60,513 nt of DNA from contig CAADTT010000145.1 of assembly GCA_900752065.1 (NCBI GenBank), positions 1-60,513 of the forward strand, written 5' to 3'. The stretch comes from Lachnospiraceae bacterium. GTDB taxonomy: Bacteria > Bacillota > Clostridia > Lachnospirales > Lachnospiraceae. Positions 25,198 to 32,761 of this stretch are shown one piece after another; position 1 is the first letter of the stretch; each line of letters starts with the position of its first letter. The translations under genes and the position numbers were made by a program. The notes under the pieces were generated by a model. That model had not been told where the DNA came from. It saw only the letters and a list, made by a program, of their open reading frames with translations, and ran no database searches.

Positions 25198-26244
25198 TTA
25201 AACCGACTTCATTGCCTTTTCTTTTTTTGCCAGCCTGCGGTCATGTTCTGCCATGATCGCGACCAGTTCCTCATAGCTGGTCTTCTGTGGGTTCCAGCCC
25301 AGAACTGTCCTTGCCTTCGTGGGATCTCCCCAGAGATTATCCACATCTGTCGGACGGAACCATGCAGGATTTACACATACCAGCATTTTTCCCGTCTCTG
25401 CATCGTATCCTTTCTCCTCCAGACCTGAGCCTTCCCAGTGCAGCGTAATGCCATTTGCGGCAAACGCCTTCTCTGTAAAATCACGGACCGTATGCTGAAC
25501 CCCGGTGGCGATCACGAAATCCTCCGGCACATCCTGCTGCATCATCAGCCACATGCATTCCACATAGTCCCTCGCATAGCCCCAGTCCCGCAGAGAATCC
25601 ATATTTCCAAGCTCCAGATGATCCTGCAGTCCCTCTGCAATGCGCCCTGCCGCCAGCGTAATCTTACGGGTCACAAAATTCTCCCCCCGGCGCTCCGATT
25701 CATGATTGAACAGTATCCCATTCACGGCAAACATCCCGTAGGCATCCCGATACTCCTTCACGATCCAGAAGCCGTACTGTTTTGCCACCGCATACGGGCT
25801 GTACGGGTGGAAGGGTGTCGTCTCCCTCTGGGGGATCTCCTCCACCTTTCCAAAAAGCTCCGAGGTGGACGCCTGATACACTCTTGTCTTCTTCGTCAGT
25901 CCCAGAATACGGACAGCCTCCAGAATACGCAAGACTCCAAGTGCATCCACATCTCCGGAGTATTCCGGCACATCAAAGGAGACCTGCACGTGGGACTGTG
26001 CCGCCAGATTGTAGATTTCATCCGGCTGCACCAGACCGATAATACGAATCAGGGAAGAGGAATCTGACAGATCCCCGTCATGCAGGCAGATTGATCCCGC
26101 CGCGATCAGATGATCGATCCGTCCGGTATTCGAAATCGATGCCCGGCGGACAACGCCATGAACCTCATATCCTTTTTCCAGAAGGAACTCTGCAAGATAA
26201 GAACCGTCCTGCCCGGTAATACCTGTAATCAATGCCTTTTTCAT
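25198..26244 (-). CDS. gmd: GDP-mannose 4,6-dehydratase
   Basis: The 348-residue SDR enzyme starts MKKALITGITGQDGSYLAEFLLEKGYEVHG, with TSELFGKVEEIPQ, the Tyr/Lys pair in YSPYAVAKQYG, and LFNHESERRGENFVTRKIT. The start at 26244 has GAGG 6 bases upstream; a longer frame to 26352 runs through the promoter. It opens the sugar-nucleotide block and commits GDP-mannose to GDP-fucose. Confidence 0.95.
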   Translation of the reverse strand: MKKALITGITGQDGSYLAEFLLEKGYEVHGVVRRASISNTGRIDHLIAAGSICLHDGDLSDSSSLIRIIGLVQPDEIYNLAAQSHVQVSFDVPEYSGDVDALGVLRILEAVRILGLTKKTRVYQASTSELFGKVEEIPQRETTPFHPYSPYAVAKQYGFWIVKEYRDAYGMFAVNGILFNHESERRGENFVTRKITLAAGRIAEGLQDHLELGNMDSLRDWGYARDYVECMWLMMQQDVPEDFVIATGVQHTVRDFTEKAFAANGITLHWEGSGLEEKGYDAETGKMLVCVNPAWFRPTDVDNLWGDPTKARTVLGWNPQKTSYEELVAIMAEHDRRLAKKEKAMKSV

Positions 26245-26320
26245 AGTCATCCTCATCTTTCCATACGCATATCTATATGCATAATATGATAACCAAAACA
26301 TAAAATTATATTGTATCCAA

Positions 26321-26349
26321 ACTATATCATGGAGAATTATAAAATGCAA
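26321..26349 (-). promoter_or_regulatory. Promoter of the gmd-fcl-manC-manA block
   Basis: On the minus strand TTGCAT (26344-26349) and TATAGT (26321-26326) are 17 bases apart. The leader that follows contains the small palindrome GCATATCTATATGC (26267-26280), a possible operator. Confidence 0.5.
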
Positions 26350-26372
26350 CATTGCTCATCAGAAAACAAAAA

Positions 26373-26948
26373 TCATAACATTTCGTATAAAATAACTTCT
26401 TTTCCAAGATACCTTTCGGGAAACATCGCATGATAAATCTTCTCCAGCGCTTTCCACAGCTCTTCTTCTTCCTTCTTTCCGCGCACAGGAAAATACATGA
26501 TCTTATATTCTACCCCAAACAGACAGGAACGAAGCCCTGTGAGATACGCCCCGTTTTTTTCGTAAAAATGTATGCGCCTTTCCCGCTTTTTCCGCTCCTC
26601 ATCCGTTTCGGCGCAGTCCGGATTTTCCACTTCGATCAGGATAATGCTGCCTCCCTGCTCCTGCAATTCCCCGCAAAACAGCGCCATACACCGGCTTCCG
26701 ATTCCCATACCTCTTGCCTGCTCCGCCACTGCATAATAGTCCAGCAGAAGCTGCTCCTTCCCTGCTCTCACAAAAAATGCATAGGCCAGCAGTTTTTCCT
26801 CTTCATACATTCCATATGCAAAATAGATTCCTTCTTCCAGCATTTCCTTGATCCGCTTCCACGGTTTCAGCTCTGCCGGCGGAAAATCACTCTGCATCTG
26901 CGTCCTGTAAATCTCTTCCATCTCTTTTCTGTCTAATTTTTTCAGCAT
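26373..26948 (-). CDS. GNAT-family N-acetyltransferase
   Basis: The 191-residue GNAT-fold protein has a strand-turn-helix acetyl-CoA site, LLDYYAVAEQARGMGIGSRCMALF, and a following ILIEVENPD. ATG at 26948 has AGGA 6 bases upstream and is preferred over the first ATG at 26954. Substrate cannot be inferred. It precedes the polysaccharide locus but is separated from it by the gmd promoter. Confidence 0.85.
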   Translation of the reverse strand: MLKKLDRKEMEEIYRTQMQSDFPPAELKPWKRIKEMLEEGIYFAYGMYEEEKLLAYAFFVRAGKEQLLLDYYAVAEQARGMGIGSRCMALFCGELQEQGGSIILIEVENPDCAETDEERKKRERRIHFYEKNGAYLTGLRSCLFGVEYKIMYFPVRGKKEEEELWKALEKIYHAMFPERYLGKEVILYEML

Positions 26949-26966
26949 AATCATTCCTCACAAATC

Positions 26967-27060
26967 CGGATGCAAAGAATCTGCCACTGGCAGCTTCTTA
27001 TACATACTGAGGTATGCAGAAAGCGCGCCGCCAGCGCCCTTTCTTGCATACTAAGGTATA
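26967..27060. repeat. Intergenic palindromic repeat, copy A
   Basis: Two hairpins side by side: one around CTGCCA-CTGGCAG (26980-26995) and a longer one pairing GTATGCAGAAAG with CTTTCTTGCATAC across 27013-27052. The first half is nearly identical to 42004-42054 and the second half resembles 46375-46441. It is not coding. Confidence 0.6.
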
Positions 27061-27195
27061 GAATGAGACGGCCCTGACAATCCATCGTCTGCACGGGCCG
27101 CCTTCCTATCATCACCGTTTTCCTCTTCGGTAAAACGGCAGCTTATCATTTCTCTATAAAGTCATTTTTCTGCATCCATCCGCAGATAACGTCTC

Positions 27196-28854
27196 TTACA
27201 GTCCTGCCAGGATTTCATCCCTTCTGTCCGCCACACTGCTCTCGCGGATCTTCTTTCTCAGCGGCAGAATACATGCCGGAGATACAGACAGTTCATCGAT
27301 TCCCATAGCCAGGAAGGTTTCTGTCAGCTCCATGTCTGCTCCCAGTTCTCCGCAGATACCGATCCAGATGCCGTTTTTATGGGCGTTGTCAGCCGCCAGC
27401 TTGATCAGGCGGAGCAGTCCTTTGTGATGCGGGTGATAGAACTTTTCAAGGTTTGCATTCTGTCTGTCCACAGCCGTCGTGTACTGTGTCAGGTCGTTCG
27501 TTCCTACGCTGAAGAAGTCTACTTCCTTCGCCAGATCGTCACTGATCATGGCTGCCGCCGGCGTCTCGATCATAATGCCAAGCTGCGTATCCTTATTATA
27601 CGGGATCCCCTCGAAATCCAGCTCCTTCTTCACTTCCGCCACGATCTCCTTGATCTCCAGTACTTCCTCCAGCGCAATGATCATCGGGAACATAATGGCA
27701 ATATTTCCAAATGCGGAAGCACGGAACAGCGCACGAAGCTGAGTCTTAAAGATATCTTTCTGCGTCAGGCAGATACGGATCGCGCGGTAACCCATCGCCG
27801 GATTTTCTTCTTTCGGCAGGTTAAAGTAATCAATCTGCTTGTCCGCACCGATATCCAGAGTACGGATCACCACCTGCTTGCCTGCCAGTGTCTCTGCCAC
27901 ATATTTGTATACCTTGAACTGCTCTTCCTCTGTGGGGAAATCTTCACTGTCCAGATACAGGAATTCACTTCGGAACAGACCGATGCCTGCCGCATCATTC
28001 TGAAGCACAGCACCGATGTCCGCCGCATTTCCGATGTTTGCGTATAGCTTTACCTTCTGTCCGTCCAGAGTGATGTTTTCCTGCCCTTTTAACTGCTGCA
28101 GCAGCTCCTGTTTCTCCTGATACTCTTTCTGCTTTGCCTGATAGAGCTTCATCGTCTCTTCATCCGGCTCTACGAAAAGCTTTCCGGATGCGCCGTCCAC
28201 GATCGCCATCTTTCCTTCATATTCCTCAGAAAGCGCTGCTCCAAGACCGATAATTGCAGGAATGTTCATGGTACGCGCCAGGATCGCCGTGTGAGAATTC
28301 GTAGAACCGCCCTGCGTCACAAAGGACAGCACCATATTCTTATCAAGCTGTACTGTCTCGCTGGGCGCCAGATCATCTGCTGCCAGGATAACCGGCGTAT
28401 CCGTCACAAGCCCGCCGCCCTGACTTCCGGAGAGAATGGATACGACACGCTCTGAAATATCCTTTACATCCGCTGCGCGCTCTCTCATATAATCATCGTC
28501 CATAGAGGCAAACATCTGCGAGAAATTATCCCCCGTGGTTCCCACTGCATACTCGGCATTGATTCCCTGGGTGGTGATCATGTTCGTGATTGCCTCCACA
28601 TAATCTAAATCATCCAGCATCATCTGATGCACCTGGAAGATCATCGCATTTCCTTCGCCCACTTCCTGTACTGCCTTGTCATACAGTTCACCGAGCTGCT
28701 CGATCGCTTTTGCTTTTGCTTCCTCAAAGCGTGCGATCTCTTTCTCCGGGTTCTCTACCTTCCGGCGCTGAATCTGTCCGCCTGTCCTCTTATAAAAAGA
28801 AATTTTTCCAATGGCAACTCCGCCGAAAACTCCCTTTCCCTGTAATGTAATCAT
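27196..28854 (-). CDS. ptsI: PTS enzyme I (phosphoenolpyruvate-protein phosphotransferase)
   Basis: The 552-residue cytosolic enzyme passes phosphate from PEP to HPr. The active histidine lies in GGSTNSHTAILARTMNIPAI; the PEP-binding region has GIGLFRSEFLYLD, NPAMGYRAIRICL, MIETPAAA and SVGTNDLTQY. It is slightly shorter than E. coli EI (575). No ptsH or EII gene is next to it; it stands alone, with an intergenic repeat on each side. Confidence 0.95.
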   Translation of the reverse strand: MITLQGKGVFGGVAIGKISFYKRTGGQIQRRKVENPEKEIARFEEAKAKAIEQLGELYDKAVQEVGEGNAMIFQVHQMMLDDLDYVEAITNMITTQGINAEYAVGTTGDNFSQMFASMDDDYMRERAADVKDISERVVSILSGSQGGGLVTDTPVILAADDLAPSETVQLDKNMVLSFVTQGGSTNSHTAILARTMNIPAIIGLGAALSEEYEGKMAIVDGASGKLFVEPDEETMKLYQAKQKEYQEKQELLQQLKGQENITLDGQKVKLYANIGNAADIGAVLQNDAAGIGLFRSEFLYLDSEDFPTEEEQFKVYKYVAETLAGKQVVIRTLDIGADKQIDYFNLPKEENPAMGYRAIRICLTQKDIFKTQLRALFRASAFGNIAIMFPMIIALEEVLEIKEIVAEVKKELDFEGIPYNKDTQLGIMIETPAAAMISDDLAKEVDFFSVGTNDLTQYTTAVDRQNANLEKFYHPHHKGLLRLIKLAADNAHKNGIWIGICGELGADMELTETFLAMGIDELSVSPACILPLRKKIRESSVADRRDEILAGL

Positions 28855-28969
28855 AGCTTTTTGTTCTCCTTTCCGATCCTGCTGCCTGATGCAGCATCCA
28901 TATATTTTTCATTTTATCATATTATACGAAATTATGCCACCGCCTGATTAAATTTTTATCATTTTTGCT

Positions 28970-29185
28970 GACAGTTCGTTACTATTTACAGCCGATTTGG
29001 AGAATTCAATCAGGCGCGTCGTGCTTGCATGTAAGCGCCTGATTGAATTCTCCAAATCTGACTGCGAAGCAGGAACCTCCACCAAATGAGCAATCTTAGC
29101 CCGTAAGGGCGAGAAAGCACGCGACAGCGTGCGGGATTGCGAATGCAGTGTGGAGGGGCTGTGAATCGTAACGACAGTTCGTTAC
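28970..29185. repeat. Nested-palindrome element, copy 1
   Basis: Flanked by the 13-bp direct repeat GACAGTTCGTTAC (28970-28982 and 29173-29185). Inside, a perfect 24-bp hairpin begins GATTTGGAGAATTC (arms 28994-29017 and 29035-29058), then nested pairs CCTCCAC/GTGGAGG, GCAATC/GATTGC, GCCC/GGGC and GCACGC/GCGTGC, with ACAGCC/GGCTGT outermost. It shares TGCTTGCATG, ATGAGCAATC and GCGGGATTGCGAATG with 49163-49378. No ORF. Its right end overlaps the hisA stop codon. Confidence 0.75.
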
Positions 29186-29961
29186 ATTTTTTCACAAAAT
29201 TCCAGCACCTTTCTGTAAGGCATATTCCCACCGAAAAGGTCAAGTGCACTTCCGACCGTCACATCGACAGCCCCCTTCCCCAGTACCTTCAGCTTCTCCA
29301 GATCCTCAAAGCTTCCTACGCCGCCCGCATAAGTGACCGGGCGGCCTCTCCAGTTTCCGAGCATACGAACCAGGTTTTCTTCGATCCCATGCGCTTTTCC
29401 TTCCACATCCACTGCATGGATCAGAAATTCATCACAATACGATGCAAGCTTTTCCATCGTCCGCTCCGTCAACGCCACATCTGTAAACTTCTGCCAACGG
29501 TCCGTTACGATCACATATTCTTCCCCCCTGCGCCGGCAGCTCAGATCCAGTACCAGCCTCTCTTTTCCGACAGCGCCTTTTATTTTCTCCAGATTTCCAT
29601 AATTCAGGCACCCGTCTCGAAACACAAAGCTCGTCACGATCACATGGGAGGCTCCTGCTTCCAGATACTCCGCCGCATTCTGATCATGAATGCCGCCCCC
29701 CACCTGCATACCGCCCGGATACGCGCGAAGCGCCGCAAGAGCCTGCTCTCTGGTCGCTTCATAATAACAAGAAGACGCCGGATTCAGCAAAATAATATGT
29801 CCGCCCCGAATTCCATCCTTTTTATAAAACTCTGCATAATAAGGGGCGTCCTGTTCCGAGACAAAATTTTCTTCTGCCGCATCCCCCCTGTCTGCCAGGG
29901 AGCCCCCGACGATCTGCTTTACTTTTCCATTATGTATATCAATACATGGCCGAAATCTCAT
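29182..29961 (-). CDS. hisA: HisA, eukaryote-like form
   Basis: The 259-residue TIM-barrel isomerase of histidine synthesis (ProFAR to PRFAR). CIDIHNGKVKQIVGGSL and the catalytic-type VDLSCR / HAVDVEG / YAGGVGSFEDL pattern, with the long NFVSEQDAPYYAEFYKKDG insertion, resemble yeast HIS6 more than standard bacterial HisA. No other his gene is nearby. The stop codon TAA lies inside the right end of the adjacent repeat element. GGAG lies upstream of the ATG. Confidence 0.88.
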   Translation of the reverse strand: MRFRPCIDIHNGKVKQIVGGSLADRGDAAEENFVSEQDAPYYAEFYKKDGIRGGHIILLNPASSCYYEATREQALAALRAYPGGMQVGGGIHDQNAAEYLEAGASHVIVTSFVFRDGCLNYGNLEKIKGAVGKERLVLDLSCRRRGEEYVIVTDRWQKFTDVALTERTMEKLASYCDEFLIHAVDVEGKAHGIEENLVRMLGNWRGRPVTYAGGVGSFEDLEKLKVLGKGAVDVTVGSALDLFGGNMPYRKVLEFCEKM

Positions 29962-30088
29962 CTCTTTCTCTCCTTATCGCTCCGCCGCATTTCATTCCCT
30001 CAGGCAGCAAGCCAGGCCGCCATCCACAGGACGTCTTCGGCGTACCTGCATGGTTCTTTGGCGACTGCCGCGGGGTATTTGACTTTTT

Positions 30089-30112
30089 AAGGCGCAGTCT
30101 AAACTGCGCCTT
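30089..30112. terminator. Perfect hairpin between hisA and lipoprotein gene
   Basis: AAGGCGCAGT-CTAA-ACTGCGCCTT, a 10-bp perfect stem. It lies 34 bases past the lipoprotein gene stop on the minus strand and can act as its terminator, though the T-tract is weak. Confidence 0.55.
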
Positions 30113-30145
30113 TAGTATACAGGAATAGATGCATATCTGGCAACC

Positions 30146-30592
30146 CTATTTTCGATTGGTCTCCGTCATGGTTCCGTTGCCTGTTGTGTCGTTCATTCCG
30201 TTATTGTTATCCCCGTTGTTTCCATCCAGGTCGTCTGCGATATCTTCCACGCCGTCACGGATATCATCGCCGATTTCATCTACAACGCCGTTTCTGTCCC
30301 TTGTGTTATCCCTTGTCCCATCTGTGGCATCGTTCATGTTGTCTGTATTGTTCATCGTCTCCGCAGAACCATTCGTGTCCGCTGTATTTTCCGTAGCTGA
30401 ATTTGTACCTTCCGTCGTCCTGTTTGTTTCCGCAGATCCTGTACTTTCCGTTGTTTTCGTGCTCTCTGTCACTTTTGTGTTTTCTGTTGTCTTTGTCGTA
30501 TTGTTATCCTTTTTGCTTGTACCGCAGGCTGCCAGCCCCATCACACAGAAGGCCAGTGTCATGCCGAGAGCCATTTTCTTAAACTGTTTCAT
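30146..30592 (-). CDS. Low-complexity lipoprotein
   Basis: The 148-residue protein has a lipoprotein signal (MKQFKKMALGMTLAFCVMGLAACG, lipobox LAAC). The mature part is almost entirely Thr, Asn, Asp, Glu and Gly, with repeated TTEN/TEST-like pieces and an acidic stretch VDEIGDDIRDGVEDIADDLDG. No enzymatic motif. It is downstream of the germination protein gene, 75 bases apart, and may be an envelope or spore-coat-linked protein (inference). Confidence 0.75.
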   Translation of the reverse strand: MKQFKKMALGMTLAFCVMGLAACGTSKKDNNTTKTTENTKVTESTKTTESTGSAETNRTTEGTNSATENTADTNGSAETMNNTDNMNDATDGTRDNTRDRNGVVDEIGDDIRDGVEDIADDLDGNNGDNNNGMNDTTGNGTMTETNRK

Positions 30593-30667
30593 AATGTTTC
30601 TCCTTTACTAAAATACTTCGTAACTGTTCAATACCTTCTATCGTAATATTCCCTCTGCCAGCCGGAT

Positions 30668-32074
30668 TTATTCAAAAGAAATACGTTTTCTGAAAATCCT
30701 TCTGGCAAGCTGCTTCCCATTGAAGGGAAGCAAGGGATAGAGATAGCTTTTTCCCGATATGGTACGGTTGCACCCGATTGCCAGGATTGTAATAACGATC
30801 CCAGCCAGAAATCCATACCCGTGAAAGACCGCCGTAAGGATCAGCAGGGTGATCCTCATAAATTTCAGGGCATACCCCAGCTCGTAGCTCGCCTGTGTAT
30901 AGTTTGCGATGGCGACGAACGCCATATACAGCATCGTCTCAGAATTGAACCAGCCGGAATTTACCGCAAACTCTCCCATGACAAGGGCTGCGATCACACT
31001 GAGAGGCGTCGTCAGCATGTTTGGCGTATTGATCGCCGCAAGCTTCAGTCCGTCGATGCCAAGCTCCAGGATCAGAAGCTGATACAGCAGGGGAATGTTG
31101 ATATCTCCCTGCACTTTAATAAAATCAAAAGCAGCGGGGATCCACTGGGGATTCTCCATCAGAAGAATCCATCCCGGCGTCAGAAGCAGCGTCAGCACCG
31201 CGATCAAGAGTCTGGTCAGCCGGAGATAGGTACCCGTCAGCGGCGGAAAATAAAAATCGTCCGCCTCCTCCGTAATATCAAAGATCGATACCGGCAGGAT
31301 AACGGCTGCCGGAGAGTTATCCACCAGAATGGCGATCTTCCCTTCCAGAACGCTGGCGGCTGCTGTGTCGGGGCGCTCAGAATATTTGACTTTTGGAAAA
31401 GGGTTGAACCATTTCCTGCGGTAGAGACATTCCACCAGACTCTCCTGGTTCATGGTAAGAGCTTCTACCTTCAATTCCTGTATTCTGGTACGGATCTCTT
31501 TGAGGAACTTCTGATCCACCCTGTCATCCATGTAGCAGAGCACAATATCTGTTTTCGAACTGCTGCCCGCCTGAAGCATCTCCATCACAAGACGGGGATC
31601 CCGGATTCTCCGCCGGATCAGCGCTGTATTAAACACCACCGTCTCCACAAAGCCGTCCTTGGAACCGCGGAGTACCTTGTCCTTTTCCGGCTCCGACACG
31701 CTCCGCATGGGATAAGTCCGGCAGTCGATGGCAAAGCATTTGTCATATCCGTCGATAAAAAGGCAGAGCACGCCTGACAGAATGTTCGTCTCGATCTCTG
31801 CCCTGTCGCTGAGCAGCTCGACCTCCACATAAGGCATGGCGTCCCTGGACAGTCCGCTGCTGTCCTCCGGCAGATCCTCCGGTGTAATGGAATAAAAAAA
31901 TTCCATCAGTTTTTCCATGATATCATCTTTTACAAATCCATCAATAAAATAGAAGCACGCCGGCCGGTCCGCTACCATAGTTGTCCTGCATATGATATCA
32001 AAGCTTTTTCTCAGCCCCAGCTTTTCCTGAAAATATTCCATATTTCCTGCCAGATCTGTTGTTATTTTCTGCAT
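30668..32074 (-). CDS. GerA-family spore germination protein (SpoVAF-like)
   Basis: The 468-residue protein has a soluble N-terminal GerA domain (ETNILSGVLCLFIDGYDKCFAIDCRTYP, FVETVVFNTALIRRRIRDPRL) and a C-terminal part with four to five membrane segments. GerA proteins are the A subunits of germinant receptors; SpoVAF is the related subunit linked to DPA release. No gerB/gerC or spoVA genes are adjacent. Length and the absence of partners favour a SpoVAF-like or stand-alone form, but this cannot be settled here. Confidence 0.85.
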   Translation of the reverse strand: MQKITTDLAGNMEYFQEKLGLRKSFDIICRTTMVADRPACFYFIDGFVKDDIMEKLMEFFYSITPEDLPEDSSGLSRDAMPYVEVELLSDRAEIETNILSGVLCLFIDGYDKCFAIDCRTYPMRSVSEPEKDKVLRGSKDGFVETVVFNTALIRRRIRDPRLVMEMLQAGSSSKTDIVLCYMDDRVDQKFLKEIRTRIQELKVEALTMNQESLVECLYRRKWFNPFPKVKYSERPDTAAASVLEGKIAILVDNSPAAVILPVSIFDITEEADDFYFPPLTGTYLRLTRLLIAVLTLLLTPGWILLMENPQWIPAAFDFIKVQGDINIPLLYQLLILELGIDGLKLAAINTPNMLTTPLSVIAALVMGEFAVNSGWFNSETMLYMAFVAIANYTQASYELGYALKFMRITLLILTAVFHGYGFLAGIVITILAIGCNRTISGKSYLYPLLPFNGKQLARRIFRKRISFE

Positions 32075-32097
32075 CCTTTTCTCCTTTCCGCATGTAG

Positions 32098-32126
32098 TTA
32101 CAGTTCAGCCTAGAGTTGAACTGTAA
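32098..32126. repeat. Short inverted repeat, solo element ends
   Basis: TTACAGTTCA-N9-TGAACTGTAA is a perfect 10-bp inverted repeat matching the outer ends of the element at 49163-49378 (TGTAACAGTTCAG). It looks like an element reduced to its ends. The rest of 32127-32346 holds a small hairpin (AAGGTT...AACCTT near 32137-32161) and the XRE promoter. Confidence 0.5.
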
Positions 32127-32247
32127 AAACAAGTATTCTCCTTTTCTGCAAGGTTTCCCTTACGGAACCTTGTTTATGCATTCTTTCCGGCAGTTCACTT
32201 TTATGTTTCATTTTGTTGCATTTCAAAATATTCCCTGTCAATATTGC

Positions 32248-32253
32248 TATACT
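32248..32253 (+). promoter_or_regulatory. Extended -10 promoter of the XRE gene
   Basis: TGCTATACT gives an extended -10 (TG-N-TATACT), about 95 bases before the ATG at 32347. No good -35 is visible. Confidence 0.4.
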
Positions 32254-32346
32254 TAGCCCTATGTAGGAAAATCCAAAAACTCCCACCTTACGGACACTGA
32301 CATTTTCCTTTGATTACAAAAGCTAAAATAACGAAGGAGATTCTTT

Positions 32347-32709
32347 ATGATCAACCTGCAGCTTGGTCAGCGTCTCAGAGAATTACGGAAACACCACCAT
32401 TACACCCAGGAATATATCAGCTCCCTGCTTAATATTGAACGCCCTGCTTATTCAAACTATGAATGCGGAAAGCGCACACCGCCTCTGGAGCTTATTATCC
32501 AATTGGCTGATCTGTATCAGATTTCCCTGGAGGATTTACTTTGTAACCCTGATTTCTCTGCCTGTGCTGCCACAAATGAATTTTCTCTTTCTTCTATTAC
32601 AAAAGATGAAAAAATATTGCTGCGTATCTATCGCATGCTCTCGAAGGAACAAAGGCACGAGATTCTTCACTTTATGCAATATAAAATGCATCAGTCTAAA
32701 AATCTGTAA
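32347..32709 (+). CDS. XRE-family transcriptional regulator
   Basis: The 120-residue protein has an N-terminal helix-turn-helix (LGQRLRELRKHHHYTQEYISSLLNIERPAYSNYECGKRTPPLE) and a C-terminal part that may dimerise (EKILLRIYRMLSKEQRHEILHFM). AAGGAG lies 8 bases before the ATG. It is 52 bases upstream of a cation P-ATPase gene on the same strand, suggesting it regulates that pump. Confidence 0.9.
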   Translation: MINLQLGQRLRELRKHHHYTQEYISSLLNIERPAYSNYECGKRTPPLELIIQLADLYQISLEDLLCNPDFSACAATNEFSLSSITKDEKILLRIYRMLSKEQRHEILHFMQYKMHQSKNL

Positions 32710-32761
32710 TATCTCTCCCCGCGCCCTGCATATATTTTCCCATCGAAAGGGGGACATGTGC

